Positions 35,900 through 48,272 of a DNA stretch of 64,000 nt are shown in pieces. The position numbers and the translations under genes are program-made. The notes beneath the pieces were generated by a model, which had not been told where the DNA came from, ran no database searches, and was given only the letters and a program-made list of their open reading frames with translations. Origin of the DNA: Diphasiastrum complanatum (Eukaryota; Streptophyta; Lycopodiopsida; Lycopodiales; Lycopodiaceae); the NCBI GenBank assembly GCA_029204225.1, contig CM055100.1:58958975-59022974 (forward strand), written 5' to 3'. Within the stretch, counting starts at the first letter, position 1. Every line of letters starts with the position of its first letter.

Positions 35900-36695
35900 T
35901 GTCATAAATGGTGAACTCCTGCAACTTTGCCGCAACACGAACACAAAGCGAAGGTCGAACGAGAACAATTCGCAAAAGTCAACGTGCCTTGATTTGAAGG
36001 ATGAACAATTTGCAAAAAATTCGTGAATCGTAAACATACCTCTAGGACTGTAAAACTGCAAAGCGTTGCAGGACCGTAAGAAGCCGCAAAGCGAAAGGAA
36101 CGAAAGAAAACGAAAGAAACAAAAGAGAATCTTTCATGCTGCCAGCTGGCAGCTCAACGGGCTTGGAGTCCTAGGCTTCACGCCCCACTGAAACTGATGG
36201 CAACGATGAAGAGTAACTGATTAGTTGATTAGCGTTAACTAGTCTTGTGATTCTGCGTTTAGCTACCTTAAAAACTCCCCACAATTGGAGATATAAACCA
36301 TCCTTTCTGGATCAAATGTAAGAGACATAATTTCTGTAAGAGACAGAGAGAGACGTAGCGAGTAGAGCAGAAAAAGAAAAATACCAGAAACAAAAGAGTT
36401 GTGCATGAAAGTCTGCCAACGAGCATAACACTGCAAAAGAGCAGAGCATCATTCCGCCAACGAGCGAGACACTGACGATCTCGCTCTAGAAATCAAACTC
36501 AGAATCGATTGTTCTATTTTTTGTGCATCTCTTGGTCTTGCGCCATTTGTCTTGATTGCTAGAATAGAATGTGCTCTTTGATGTGCGATTGTGTGTCTAG
36601 GTTCCTGTGAAGCTTCCGTGCAAAAGAAAATTCAAAGACACAAATTTGTGTTCGTGACAACGAAAACAAAAATGAACAAGTTAGTTTCGCGACAG
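35900..36695 (+). mobile_element. 3' LTR, copia family A
   Basis: Starts TGTCATAAATGG and ends near TTTCGCGACA. The last 210 bases match the minus-strand partial LTR at 23958-24172. Length about 795 bp. Confidence 0.8.
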
Positions 36696-39080
36696 TCACG
36701 GGTGATGGAAGTACGAGGTGGTGCCAGTTGGAAGCCATTGGGCAAGATAGAGGACTTGCATTGGAGTTGTGTGTGGGACATGTAGAGGATGAAGAATGGG
36801 TCAATGATCACACTTTGGATACTCTTGGAGAGTAGTGAGTGTGATGGTTTTGTGGTTTTGCAGTTGGTAAGTCAATTTTTGATCGAGTCATTGTAGCTGT
36901 GAAGTAGTGTATCAGGTTTGTCATCAAGGAGATACATTTCAATGGCCTATTCTAGGTAAGTCAAGTCAATTTGCCATATCATGACATCTGGGATGCAGAT
37001 TCTAGTGATGATAGGGTGCAGATCATTTGGTTTGGGCCATGGAAGATTTCACAGGTTCACTTGGAGGGATATTGGCATGTCACTTCATGTGAGGGACTTG
37101 ATGGTGGCTTTGGAGTTCACATCTCAATGTATTATTAGAGAGTGGTTTGAAACCATTCACAAGAGCAGCTTGGAGCTAGATTGATAGAATACAAGTGGGG
37201 CACTATAGGGTAGATGCTCAAATCTTCGAGATCGAAAATGACATGGGATACTTGATAGGGATAGCACTGTAGGATGACATGAGATGATCATCAGGGGGCA
37301 GCTATCTCAGATTGGACTTGAGTCATTGGATGGACACAACTTATAGGGGCGATTCATGATGGAATCAAGAAGCTACAAACATAAATGGGCAAAGCATGAA
37401 GCTTTGGGAGCCAGCTCTAGGTTGGAGAGCTGATGGACATCGCACAGTTGGGTGTGATGGAGGGCAAACACTAGGATGGGTGTTTTGCTAGCGATCTACT
37501 GGAGGGGACACTAATGGTGAGGACTTCATAGTGTGCCCATTTGAGAGTACAAGATGACATTATAGCAGAGGGCCAATCATTGGCATTGGCAGCAATGGAG
37601 AGACATCTACCATCATTTGGATAAGCTACCTATAGCTCTCATGCATTTGGTTGTATTTGTAGGAGTCTAGGCTTGGTATAAGTGTTGGAACCTATATGGT
37701 TCAGATCCACAGGTGGTGAGATCAGAAAGCCTAGAGGGAGCCATATGCCTCAGTATGATCAAGGAGACATTAGTCTCAGGATCCCATGAGTGGCGACTCA
37801 TGGATGAGCTTGCGTTGGCATGGTGTTGGGTGGCACATAGCCAGGGAGAGCGAGCGACACTACTAGGAGCCAGGAGGAGCAAGTGATGATTTAGTGATCG
37901 ACTTGGACAGCATAATGGTGACCTAGGGACAGATCAAGCCTACTTGGAGGTAGGTGGCATGGAGTGTACCCAGTGTGGTACATATCCTAAGGGCATGGAG
38001 TGCATTATGGGGTTATGTGGATCCAGCATGCCCATGGTTGTGAGCCAACAATGATGGATACAGATACTTTTGGCGAGTGATCATGGGAGCTGCATGGTTA
38101 TATCACGGTAGTCTCTAGGTTGGTGTCACATGTGTGGTGAGATAGGCACCTTGGTGGGAGGAGGCCTATATAATGGTCAATCAGAGTTGGCAACGTCAAA
38201 CATGGGAAGTTGAACCTACATGGGATGTAGGAGAGGCAAATCATCATCAGTATCTTTGGGAGATGGGCGAGCTACTCAAGTATAGCCTATGGTGAGTTTT
38301 GCATACATTCATTCATTGAGTCCTTGGTGGACTCTTGTGCTTGGAGCATGGAAAATAGATGGGAATAAGCTTTCAAGGCTTATTGGTCAGTTAGATATGC
38401 TTGGATGTGAGGGCATCTTGGTTACAGGTGCAGAGCCATAGTTGAGGACATGATTTGGTGATCAGTGGTGTGGCAGCGGATCTACAGGTGACAAGTGTTG
38501 GTATGACATGATACCACAATTTGCACAAGCTTGGTCATGTATTTGATGTATTCGTGTTGGTTTGCATGAATGTGTCCTTGCATGTTACCTTGTCACGGGA
38601 GTCTAGATATGAGTCAGAGTTGTATGTGTTATGCATTTGCTACAGTGGAATAAAGTAGTCATTTTATGCTCATTGACTTGTCATTATGTCTGTCTATCTA
38701 CTGGGGGTATAATCTTATGGTGACAGTAAGATTTTCTCAGGTTGAGCCTTAGTCGCTCATTTATGTCAACTTTACAAGTTTGTGCTAGTAAGTGTCTGAT
38801 AAGGTGTCTAGATAGAGGATGTAAGTCTCATAGTGGCTGTGGGATTTCTTCAGTTTGAGCCATGTCACTCATGTGGTCCACTTGTGTTCAAGTTGGATTG
38901 GGGACGAGTTAGTTGGTCGAGAGTGTGGTAGACTCTCTATATGAGCATTGTGTTTGCATGATACTTTGTGTGCCAAACCTGGTGGTTTGATGGTGTGCTT
39001 GAGTGTGAGTAAAGTACAGGATAGCAGAGTCTGCTGTAGTAAATTTCTTTACTCCTATCACATTTGAGCTTAAGGGAGAG
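36696..39080 (+). mobile_element. Non-coding, G-rich internal region ending in a polypurine tract
   Basis: About 2.4 kb with no frame above 82 codons and no retroelement protein motif. The plus strand is visibly G-rich and C-poor. It ends in TTAAGGGAGAG directly before the LTR at 39081, so it looks like the 3' part of an element's internal region, perhaps of a large non-coding derivative. No 5' LTR partner was found. Confidence 0.4.
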
Positions 39081-39723
39081 TGTTAGAACTCAGTTTGATC
39101 TGATTCATTAGTATAAGCTTCAAATGTGATATTGTAATTAGTTTATAGTTAATTAGATTTGTTGTATTCAGTAGTGACCTGCCATTGATATATCAGTCGG
39201 GCACTCATCCCACAGCTGGCTACTTGGGTTAGCCGAGTAGCCACACGTAGGAAAAGTTAGCCTGTACAGTGTTATTTGTAGTACTTGCTATACTCGGGGG
39301 CATGTCCCGAGTTTGCCGATGTCCAGAGTCCGCTAGTAAGCGAGACAACCTTTTGATTCGTGAGAGACATAGATTCTCTCATGCCGACGTGCTTGGTGGA
39401 CTTGTCACACAACGCTCAAGAAACTCACTGATAATACAATAGATGTTATGCAGATGATTTTCTTATCTTGAATGTTATTGAATGCTTTGGTGTTAGAATG
39501 TTACATGTTTGTAATTAGTTGTTTACCATTCATTCCGCACACTGCTTCATATTGTTGTATGCTTAAACAATTAAAGTAGGTCAACAGTGCTTGTCCACGC
39601 TTTGGAGGATTGTAGATATGTGATAGCAGGCAGTAGGCTAGTAGACAAAATCAAATTCCCATCTGGGTGATTCTCAATAGTGGTATCAGAGTGTTTGACG
39701 TTCTAGATTTCAATTATTCAACA
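39081..39723 (+). mobile_element. LTR, copia family D (copy 1)
   Basis: TGTTAGAACTCAG to TATTCAACA, about 643 bp, with a polypurine tract on the left and a primer site on the right. It shares the block around CTAGTAAGCGAGA...TTCGTGAGAGA with 42668-42710. Confidence 0.8.
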
Positions 39724-39724
39724 G

Positions 39725-39736
39725 TGGTATCAGAGC
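39725..39736 (+). promoter_or_regulatory. Copia primer binding site (tRNA-Met type)
   Basis: TGGTATCAGAGC one base after the LTR end. A degenerate second copy lies at 39675-39685 (TGGTATCAGAG). Confidence 0.9.
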
Positions 39737-39830
39737 TGGAAAGGCTAATCAGAGCATAAAGGCTTAAAGATCCATGAGATCAATTGATCACAACAAAGAA
39801 CCAAAAAAATAGACTAAAGAATATTTTACA

Positions 39831-39950
39831 ATGATGGCATCAATAAACAATAAGCAGTCAAAGATCTGCACAATCCTCGACTCAATTGGGTCTAATTTCC
39901 TAGCATGGAACGTGAAGACCTCCCTCAATACAAACAGAGGGTACCTGTGA
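39831..39950 (+). pseudogene. Start of copia family D gag, truncated
   Basis: From ATG at 39831 the frame reads MMASINNKQSKICTILDSIG and then SNFLAWNVKTSLN, before a stop. The parallel copy at 43184 reads MASISSMQSKISTVLDSLGS. Everything after about 39950 has lost homology. Confidence 0.75.
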
Positions 39951-41015
39951 AAGATGGCTGATGCAAATAGAGTTGAAGATGGCAGATGTAGATGGCGTAT
40001 ACAAATTGCGGATACAGATAGCGGATGCATTGGGTTGATGGGAGGATGGCAGCTGGATTCTCGTGGCAAGTGAATCAGATGATGCATGCATGTGAAAGAG
40101 CGATGGAGATAGCGGGCAGTTCGAAATTGATGACAACTACAACTGGCTCTGAAGATTAGTTGTATGAAAGTATTTTGGAGAGCGATCAGTGTGCAATTGA
40201 AGTCGGCTGAATTGGATGAGAAATCCGGAAAAGCGCCAGAGATTTGGTAATCTGACATGAGCTCTCCTAAGAATTATGAAGTCAAGAAGGGGCGGGCGAT
40301 GAATTTATAGGAAAAATTGAGGGTAGGCGTCGGATGCAAGTTATCATGGGAAATGTTCGTAGAATTTTGGATCGAAAAAAAATAGAAATGACCAAAAAAA
40401 AGTGATAGACTCGAAAAAAAACTAATGTATCGAAAAATGTATAAGGGTTCAAAAAATCAATAAAAGTGACTCGAAAAAAATAATGGATCACAAAATTATA
40501 CATTTAAGTATCGAAAAACTATGAGTCACTTGAAAAAAAAACGCGATTTTTTTGAATCAATGTAGACTCGAAAAATCTAGAAAATTGTGAGAGAACTCGA
40601 AGAAAGATCGACTTTCTTGAGTCGATTCAAACTCGAAAAAATCTGAAAAATTTGAGATGACTTGAAAAAATCTCGATGTTTCGAAAAACTACGGATTTTT
40701 TGAGTTGATCCCGTCTCAAAAAAATCTAAAAAATTAGAATCGAGTATCGAAAATTTCTAAAGTATGTAGAAATTTACAAGGGACAAAAAAACAAAAGGTA
40801 TCAAAAAAATTACAAAGGATCAAAAAATATCTTTCGGGCCCGTGTTTACAAATCGAAGTATTCACATACTTTTTGTATTTTCCAAGAGTATCAATAGAGG
40901 GTATTGTAAAAAATTTGGGTAGGAATATACATGGAAAAAAAATAAGTTTAATCATTAGACACGAGGAAAGAAAAGAAAAATAGAAGAAAATGAGAAAAAA
41001 ATCCTAAAATGCACC
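39951..41015. other. No gene; includes a TCGAAAAA-rich segment
   Basis: After the broken gag, 40370-40850 is AT-rich and holds at least seven exact TCGAAAAA words and several near variants at irregular spacing. I see no coding frame. Confidence 0.5.
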
Positions 41016-42120
41016 TCAAACATGATCTATGGTAAAGATGTCTTCATAGTATCGCCGTAGACGGCTACCATTGACTAATGTGTCAAGGGGTATGTCTTCT
41101 AGCGTCTCCAATTGCACGGCACCATTTGTAAAAATCTTTTGGACAACATAAGGACCTTGGCTACGGAATTTCAATTTGCCCGGATGGACTTTGGAAGATG
41201 TGTAAAGTAAAACTTGATCACCATCGTGAATATCCTTAGTCCGGACATGACGATCATGCCAGGCCTTCTGTCGTTGTTTGTGGACTAACTGTGCATGGTA
41301 AAATATAAGACATGTTTCACACAGTTTTGTCAACGTGAAAAGTCGATTCTGAACTTGGTGTTGATAAGCATTATCATCAAACAACTTTTTGGCAAAAGCT
41401 AAAGTGACGCGTAAGGATGTAATCAAAATTGACTGACATAATAGTCTCTTGGCCATATACCAGCTCAAAAGGCGTTTTCCAATCTGTGACTCGCTTTGGC
41501 GTTGTATGATAGGCCTAGATAGCAGAGAATAACTTCGTTTCCCAGTTTGATCAACTGGTTTCTACTATCTTGGTTAAGATTTTACAAATCGTTTTATTTG
41601 TAGATTCAGCTAGTCCATTGCATCTAGGATAGTACATGATACTCTTTCGGTGGATAACGAAGTAATGAGTCAGTAAACTGTTGATTACTTCATTAAGGAA
41701 GTGAGAACCTCGATCACTAACAAGCTCTGTTGGACAACCAAATCTAGTGACGACGTTTTCATAGAGAAAGCATGCTACAGACTTTGTGTCGGATTTGCGT
41801 GTTGCTCTAGCCTCTATCTACTTTGTTGCATAATCGGTGGCAATCAAAATATATCGTGATTTCCTGCCACGTGTTGCTGGACTAATAGGTCCAACAAAAT
41901 CAATACCCCATTTGTGAAAGGCTTCACTTTCAAGTATTGGAGTAAGGAGATTGTGATCAGTTTTTTTGGTATTCTTTGCGCGTTGGCAAACGTCACAAAA
42001 TTTTACATAAGCATACGTGTCTTTGAAAAGGGTTGGCCACCAAAATCCAAAAGAATTGCCCTAGCTAAAGAAACAAAATGTTTTTGTTTACAAAGCCTTG
42101 CTAGCTTCAGCCCTCGACCT
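41016..42120 (-). mobile_element. Ty3/gypsy integrase fragment, degenerate
   Basis: Read leftward: the HHCC zinc-binding part near 42000-42060 (FCDVCQRAKNTKK), WGIDFVGPIS at about 41900, TDYATK, then TRFGCPTELVSDRGSHFLNE (about 41740), YPRCNGLAESTNK and a final open frame 41468-41016. That frame has KQRQKAWHDRHVRTKDIHDG, DQVLLYTSSKVHPGKLKFR, GPYVVQKIF and LVNGSRLRRYY. No chromodomain is present. Stops interrupt the catalytic core. The conserved D-D-E spacing is only partly readable. Confidence 0.85.
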
Positions 42121-42129
42121 GACGAGGAT

Positions 42130-43069
42130 GTTAGTCAGGAGACACGAAACACGAAAAGTTTTGCGAACACGAAAGTCAAAGGAGACGATCACGAACGGTT
42201 CACGAACACGAAAGGTTCACGAATGAGAATATTTTGCGGTCTTGCATGAGAATCTTTTGTGGTCTAGTACGAGAGAAAGGTAGACGAGCAAAACGGAACC
42301 AATGATGGAAACAAAACCAATGACGCAACACGAAAAATGTCGCGAAACCCATTTTGCCCTCATGCTCCAAAGAGTACCAGCAAAGATCATGCAAGTACCT
42401 AGAAGTACGTATATCTGATCTGATGGCATGACTTCAACAGATACACTTTAGGTCGTGGCTAATTTGCCACTCTTGTAATTTTCTGATTAGTTGTAGATGC
42501 TTAATCACTCTAATCTTAGATTTACATAGAGCGACTGTACTTATTGAATGATACTTGACATATAGATTAGCAGTAGTCTGATGTTAGTAAGCAATCAAGA
42601 CGAAATATAGACAAAAAGTCCACCTGCGTGTGAGACGAGTTCTGTGATCAAGATTCATAGAGATCCAACGTCCACTAGTAAGCGAGATATACATTCGTGA
42701 GAGAACAATGTTTCTCCCACGCCAACGCACTGCGTGGATTTGCATGCAGTGCTTGAAGAAATAAGAGAAAGATCAATATCGATGATTTTTTTTTTTGTTG
42801 TGTCTGATCTCGAATGTGAATGCGTCTGTTGTTAATCGTGTGTTTGAGTTTTTTTTTCTAGTTCATTTGAATTTCGCATCTTGGTTGAAACTATGTTGAA
42901 TATTGTATTAATTTTATAAACGTAGGTCAGCAGTGCCTGACTAAATTTTGGAGGACTGTAGGAGTGATTCAGCTGGCAGTGTCCAGCGATCGCATCTGAA
43001 CTCCATCCGAGTCACAAGAGGATTGTGGTTGTCGTGACAGTTTCACGACTGCGACATCCATCCTCTTCA
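42130..43069 (+). mobile_element. LTR, copia family D (copy 2)
   Basis: Probable start TGTTAGTCAGG near 42130 (approximate), end CTCTTCA at 43069, followed by a primer site. The left part contains short CACGAACACGAAA direct repeats (42140-42225). Confidence 0.6.
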
Positions 43070-43070
43070 G

Positions 43071-43082
43071 TGGTATCAGAGC
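43071..43082 (+). promoter_or_regulatory. Copia primer binding site (tRNA-Met type)
   Basis: TGGTATCAGAGC just inside the family D LTR. Confidence 0.9.
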
Positions 43083-43183
43083 GGGTCATCCTATCATATT
43101 CTAACATAGCCAAGAAGCTAGCAGAGCCAAGGGGCCAAGCATTTAAACAAACAACCATCAACGAGGAAACTGACTCAAGAAGC

Positions 43184-44790
43184 AATGGCTTCAATCAGCA
43201 GCATGCAGAGCAAGATCTCCACAGTACTTGATTCTTTAGGATCTAACTTTCTAGCCTGAAAAGTTAAGACATCACTGATACTCAAGGGTGAAGGACTCTT
43301 CCCCTGAGTGGATGGCACAGAAGAAATGCCTAACTCAGGCAAGGAGCTACGCGAATGGAGGGAGAAAAATGACAAGGTAGTAACCTTGCTATCATCTTCC
43401 ATCAAAGATAGTCTCACACTTGACCTGGCTACACTCTCCAAAGCTAAGGAGATGTGGGATACATTGCTCGCCAAATTTCAAACGAAGTCAAGAAGTCAAA
43501 TCATGATGCTGGAAGATCAGCTGACCAATCTACAGTGGGATGGAAAAGACCTCACTTCTTTTGTGAGAAAGATGAAGGATCTATTTCTATCACTACATAA
43601 CTCTAGAGTAGAGAATGCAGTGTCAACTGAGAAGCAGCTCACGTACCTGTTGAGAGCCTTACCCAGATCATTCCAGATGACAAGGATCCTGCTCGCAAAA
43701 GATCCTATCATGAACCTCGAAAAAGCGATTGTTGAGATTCGAGAGGAAGTCGAGGCCAAAGAACATCTTGATCACAATGATGGTTCTGACCAGGCCCTCT
43801 ACGACAACAACAAAAAATCCAAGAAACAATTTAGGCCTAAGAGGGAGTCCAATCAGAGGCAGGATTGTGATCAACAAGTAGAGGGAACAAGCAAAGGCAA
43901 CTGGAAGACCAAAGGGAGGTCAAAACAACAAGGTGCAGACAAGAAGACTTGCATGAGATGCATAAGAGATGAGCATACAGTAGATACATGCTGGCTCAAT
44001 CCCAAGATTGAGTGTATCCATTGTCACAAGAAGGGTCATGCAGCCATGGATTGCCGCCAGAACCCGAGGAACAAATCAGCATAGAACAGACAGGAGAACA
44101 ACAACAGTTCATCCTATGTCGAGGAGTCCGAGAGCTCAAAGATGGGCTAAGAAAAAATGAACAGAAATTGTTTGACCGCCTACATCTGTGAAGACGTGTG
44201 TGCAGCATCAACATCTAACACACATCCAGATGATCCTAGATTTAAGAGCCACCTCACACTTCATGACATCAAGACGAATCATGTCTGATTTCAGAAGTGC
44301 AGATCCTTCAAGATTCATAGTTCTTGGAGATGGATCTAGACATCAAGTGAACGATATTGGTTCACTATGGCTCAACACAAATGACAAAGACAGATAACTC
44401 GAAGATGTTCTGTTTGTGCCTACTCTGCAACAAGACTTGATCTTTGTAGCAAGAATGGCAGATGCAGGGATGCGTGTAACATTTTCTGACAGAGCAGGCA
44501 ATGTGATTTATGCCAGTACCAATACTTTGATCGCTCAAGGTAGAAAGAAAGAAAATCTATATCATCTAAAGGTACGCCTACCTGCAGATCAGGTGCATCA
44601 TACTCATGATGACCAGCCAAACACTCTGTGGCACAAGAGACTCTGTCACATGAACTCAATGACACTTTTCCAAGCAAGCCATCATGGAGCAATAATAGGG
44701 GTCATCATCTTGAATGCAACCAGTTCGACCACCTGTGATGCATGTTTGAAGGGCAAGATGTCACGCACTCCATTCATCAAAGACTCAAGG
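43184..44790 (+). pseudogene. Copia family D gag, protease and pre-integrase, degenerate
   Basis: The gag start (MASISSMQSKISTVLDSLGS) is broken by stops near 43258 and 43303, then open from 43308 to 44084: LDLATLSKAKEMWDTLLAKF, MMLEDQLTNLQWDGKDLTSF and YLLRALPRSFQMTRIL. Two knuckle-like motifs follow: CMRCIRDEHTVDTC and CIHCHKKGHAAMDC. The protease remnant ILDLRATSHFMTSRR (about 44230) has lost Ser-Gly of DSGA. VLGDGSRHQVNDIGSLWL, DVLFVPTLQQDLIFVARM and LWHKRLCHMNSMTLFQ lead to CDACLKGKMSRTPF (about 44770). There the element is fused to a second gag copy. Confidence 0.88.
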
Positions 44791-45530
44791 GAGAAGGGCT
44801 ATGGCCTTGGGTAGGCAGCACTGAAAATATGCCTACAACCACAGACAAGGAGCTAAGAGAATGGAGAGAAAAGAACGACAAGGCATTAGCCCTGATGTCC
44901 TCATCCATTGAAGATAGCTTGACACTTGACCTTGCTACACTCTCTAAAGCAAAGAACATGTGGGATACATTGCTTACCAGATTTCAAACGAAATCACGTA
45001 GCCAGATCGTGCTTCTTGAAGATCAGCTGACAACAAACCTACGATGGGATGGAAAAGACCCTATATTTATTATCAGAAAGATGAAAGATCTATTCCTTTC
45101 ATTACACAATGCCAGAAAAGAAAATACAGTATCAGTGAAGAAGCAGCTCACTTACCTATTACGAGCTTTACCAAGATCTTTTCAGACGACTCGAACATTG
45201 CTAGTAAAAGATTCAGAGATGACACTCAAAAAGGCTATGATCAAGATTCGAGAAGAAGTCAAAGCTCATGAGCACCTTGATCATAAGGACACCTTTGACC
45301 GAGCTCTCTACAGCAACAAGGAAAAAAAAAGAAGCAGTTCAAGCCTAAGAGGGAGTCAGATTGAAGACATGATCAAGACCAGCAAACAAAGGGAGCCACC
45401 AAAGGCGAATGAAAGAACAAAGAAAAGCCGAGGCAACAAGATGGCAAAAAGAAAGTATGCGTGAGACACAAATGCAAAGGACATATAGTCAATTTGTGTT
45501 GGCTGAACCCAAAGATAGAATGCATCCATT
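44789..45530 (+). pseudogene. Second copia family D gag, fused to the first element
   Basis: From about 44789 the sequence is a second, diverged copy of gag starting about 100 bases inside the coding region: ELREWREKNDKALALMSSSI, LDLATLSKAKNMWDTLL, KDLFLSLHNARKENTVS and YLLRALPRSFQTTRTLL. The frame runs to 45464, with a degenerate basic tail and no intact knuckle. It is interrupted by a family B LTR at 45531. Confidence 0.88.
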
Positions 45531-46485
45531 TGTTGGATTTATCTCCTTAACTTCTCCTAAATCCTATGTTAATTTGCCTCCATTCATGCTGCTGCATTTT
45601 TATTTGTGTTGTCGCACAGCCTGCATATTTACATGTAAAATAAGACAAACGAATAAAACGCGACTGTCTGCATAAATACAAGTAAATTTTCACAGGCGAA
45701 AAAGACGAACAAAAATACAACACTGTGTTTTTACACGTGATTTGTGACAGGCGAAAAAAAAGACGACACTACTCTACAAATGCCAATGGTGCCCTTATAG
45801 AAAAGCTAAGATACCCTATAAATCAGTTTTTAAGGCATTTGTTAGAGTGTCACATTTTTCGCATTTCACCAGCGTTAATTTTAGCAAAGGCTAACGTCGC
45901 GGCCTTCTCATGCTCATCCCCATGCACTGTGCAATCAGATTTGACAATGACAGTAGCCACCCACGATCTCCCATAGACAACACATCCACTTTGTACTTTC
46001 TTCATCTGCACACCTGTAAAATTACGTATATATTGAATACCGTCTGCGTATTGAAATATATACATTAGAGAAACAAGCAACAAGTATAACAACATCAGAA
46101 GCTTATCAGAAAGAGACGAAGTAGATGCTTTCACGCGTCAATTCTTTGTATTGTCAGTAATAGGCTTATCACCTTTTACAGATTGGATTAGCTTTGTGAA
46201 GCATGCAGTTTCGTCTGCTATTGTCTATCGACCTATATATTTCGCTATACTTAATCTGATTACAGCTCTGTTTGTTCTACGTTCAGATTTGTGTCAATAT
46301 CGCTATGCTTTTCTACATTCTGTTTGACTTTATATTGCTTAATCTGGTAGTTTGTTCTTTGCGAATTATTATTAGTCTAGTCGTTCATGACCAATATTTA
46401 GTCTTCCCTTTCACAAATAATTTGCAACTGATAATTTGTCTAGCTTTTCACGACAAATTATCTTTCTGATGTCTTGTTGCTTAAT
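45531..46485 (+). mobile_element. LTR, copia family B (left copy)
   Basis: TGTTGGATTTATCTCC start. Closely matches 48273-49246 along its whole length, with scattered substitutions and indels. Homology stops at CTTGTTGCTTAAT (46485), where pol sequence begins almost at once. Confidence 0.9.
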
Positions 46486-48272
46486 CACCTACATTGACAC
46501 AACAATCAAAGCTTCGGGCTCAGGCGTGTCCATTGTCGACCCACTATTTGATAGTGAGTTAGACGAAGATGTTGCTGCTACCCAACAACAAGTCCCAGGA
46601 GTGGTTCATCAGTCGATTCCTCCCAGAAGATCAAGCCGAGTGCGCACATAGCCCACAAGGTATACTCTTGAGTCTGCATGTCTCTTGATATAGGAACCGA
46701 CAACAGTTGAAGAGGCACTCAACCAACCAAACTCTGATCTCTAGAGAGAAGCTATGGACAGAGGGTATTCCTCTTTGATCAAGAACCAGATGTGGTCATC
46801 AGTCGAAGCTCCTATTGGATGCAATATCATTGATTGCAAATGGATCTTCAAGATCAAATACAATGCCGATGGAGCAATTGATCAAAGGAAGGCAACACTG
46901 GTAGCACAAGGATTCACTCAGATTTCCAATGTTGACTACAGTGATACTTTTAGTCCTGTAGTCAAACATTTATTGATCCGAACACTCCTATTATATGTTG
47001 TAGTTGTCGACCTCAAAGTGCATCAACCGTGATGTGCAAACAACTTATCTGAATGGAGTTATACAAGAAGACATCTACATAATCCAGTCCAAAGGATACG
47101 TTCTGGAAGGTATGAAATCATGTCTATAAAATCCATAAAGCACTTTACAGATTGAAACAGTCTGCCAGAGCTTGGTTTCAACAAATTTCTCATTGAACAA
47201 GAATTTCAACCAAGCACTGTTGATTGCAACGTCTATTCCAAGTGGGTGCAACAATCCTTCATAATTTTCACCTTATATGTGGATGATACATTGCTTTTCA
47301 GCAACAATACCAATTTGGTCAAGGATTCTAAGCAGATGTTGTTTTCAGAGTTCGACATGACTGATCTGGGCAAAACTAATTCTGTCGGGGCATTCAGATC
47401 CACAGAGACAGAGCGAGATGACTAATCAATATCACTCAACAAAGGTATCTTCATGATGTTCTTAACAGATGCAATCTAATGAATTGTAAATTAGCTCACT
47501 CACCAATGGATCCAGACTTGCATTTGACGAAGGACCAATGTCCCCAGACCAAGCAGAAAGAGGAGCAGATGAGAGAGTATCCTTATCGAGTGATACTTGG
47601 ATCTCTCATGTATGCAATGGTATGTACAAGACCTGACATCTCTTTTGCAGTAAGCTCACTCAACCAATATATGGCTAATCCTGGCATTACCCATTAGAAG
47701 ACTCTCATAAGAGTCATGAGGTATATTCGAGCTACCATGGACCAGTGCGTCTGCTATGGAGAAGTCAGCAACGACAATCTTCATCAGCTCAGTGAATATT
47801 CTAATGCAAGCTAGGGAGGAGATGTAGACAATCATAAGTCCACATCTGGATTTACATTCTTCTTCAACAATGGTCCTATCTCATGGAACAGTCGTAAGCA
47901 AACCTCTATCGCTCTTTTGTCTACAAAAGCGAAATACATTGCTGCTTCCCAATCTATTAAAGAAGCGTTTTGGTTGAGAAATTTAGTATCAGACATTAGT
48001 TTGTGTCAGTACAACCCCACAATTATATTCTGTGATAATCAGAGTGCTATCGGTCAACCCTAGATTTCACTCTAGGAGTAAGCACATTGAAATCAGATAT
48101 CACTACATCAGGGGCAAGATTCTCAACGAGGAGGTAAGCTTAACGTACTGCAGAACGTAGGACATGGTTGCAGATATATTCACGAAGCCATTAAGTGTTA
48201 ATGCACACAATAAGTTTTGTGCATTGCTTAGTCTGAAGATCAAGGCATTCACGGATCTAGATTAAGGGGGGG
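46486..48272 (+). pseudogene. Copia pol remnant (connector, RT, RNase H) between family B LTRs
   Basis: Connector PPRRSSRVRT (about 46640). RT start: AMDRGYSSLIKNQMWSSVEA, CKWIFKIKYNADGAIDQRKA and LVAQGFTQISNVDYSDTFSP (46754-46960). After a frameshift come LYRLKQSARAW and the catalytic YVDDTLLFS (about 47278). RILGSLMYAMVCTRPDISFA-like and SLNQYMANPG follow, then RNase H: KSTSGFTFFFNNGPISWNSR, IALLSTKAKYIAAS and IIFCDNQSAIG (to about 48050). The polypurine TTAAGGGGGGG ends at 48272. Gag, PR and IN are deleted. Confidence 0.92.
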
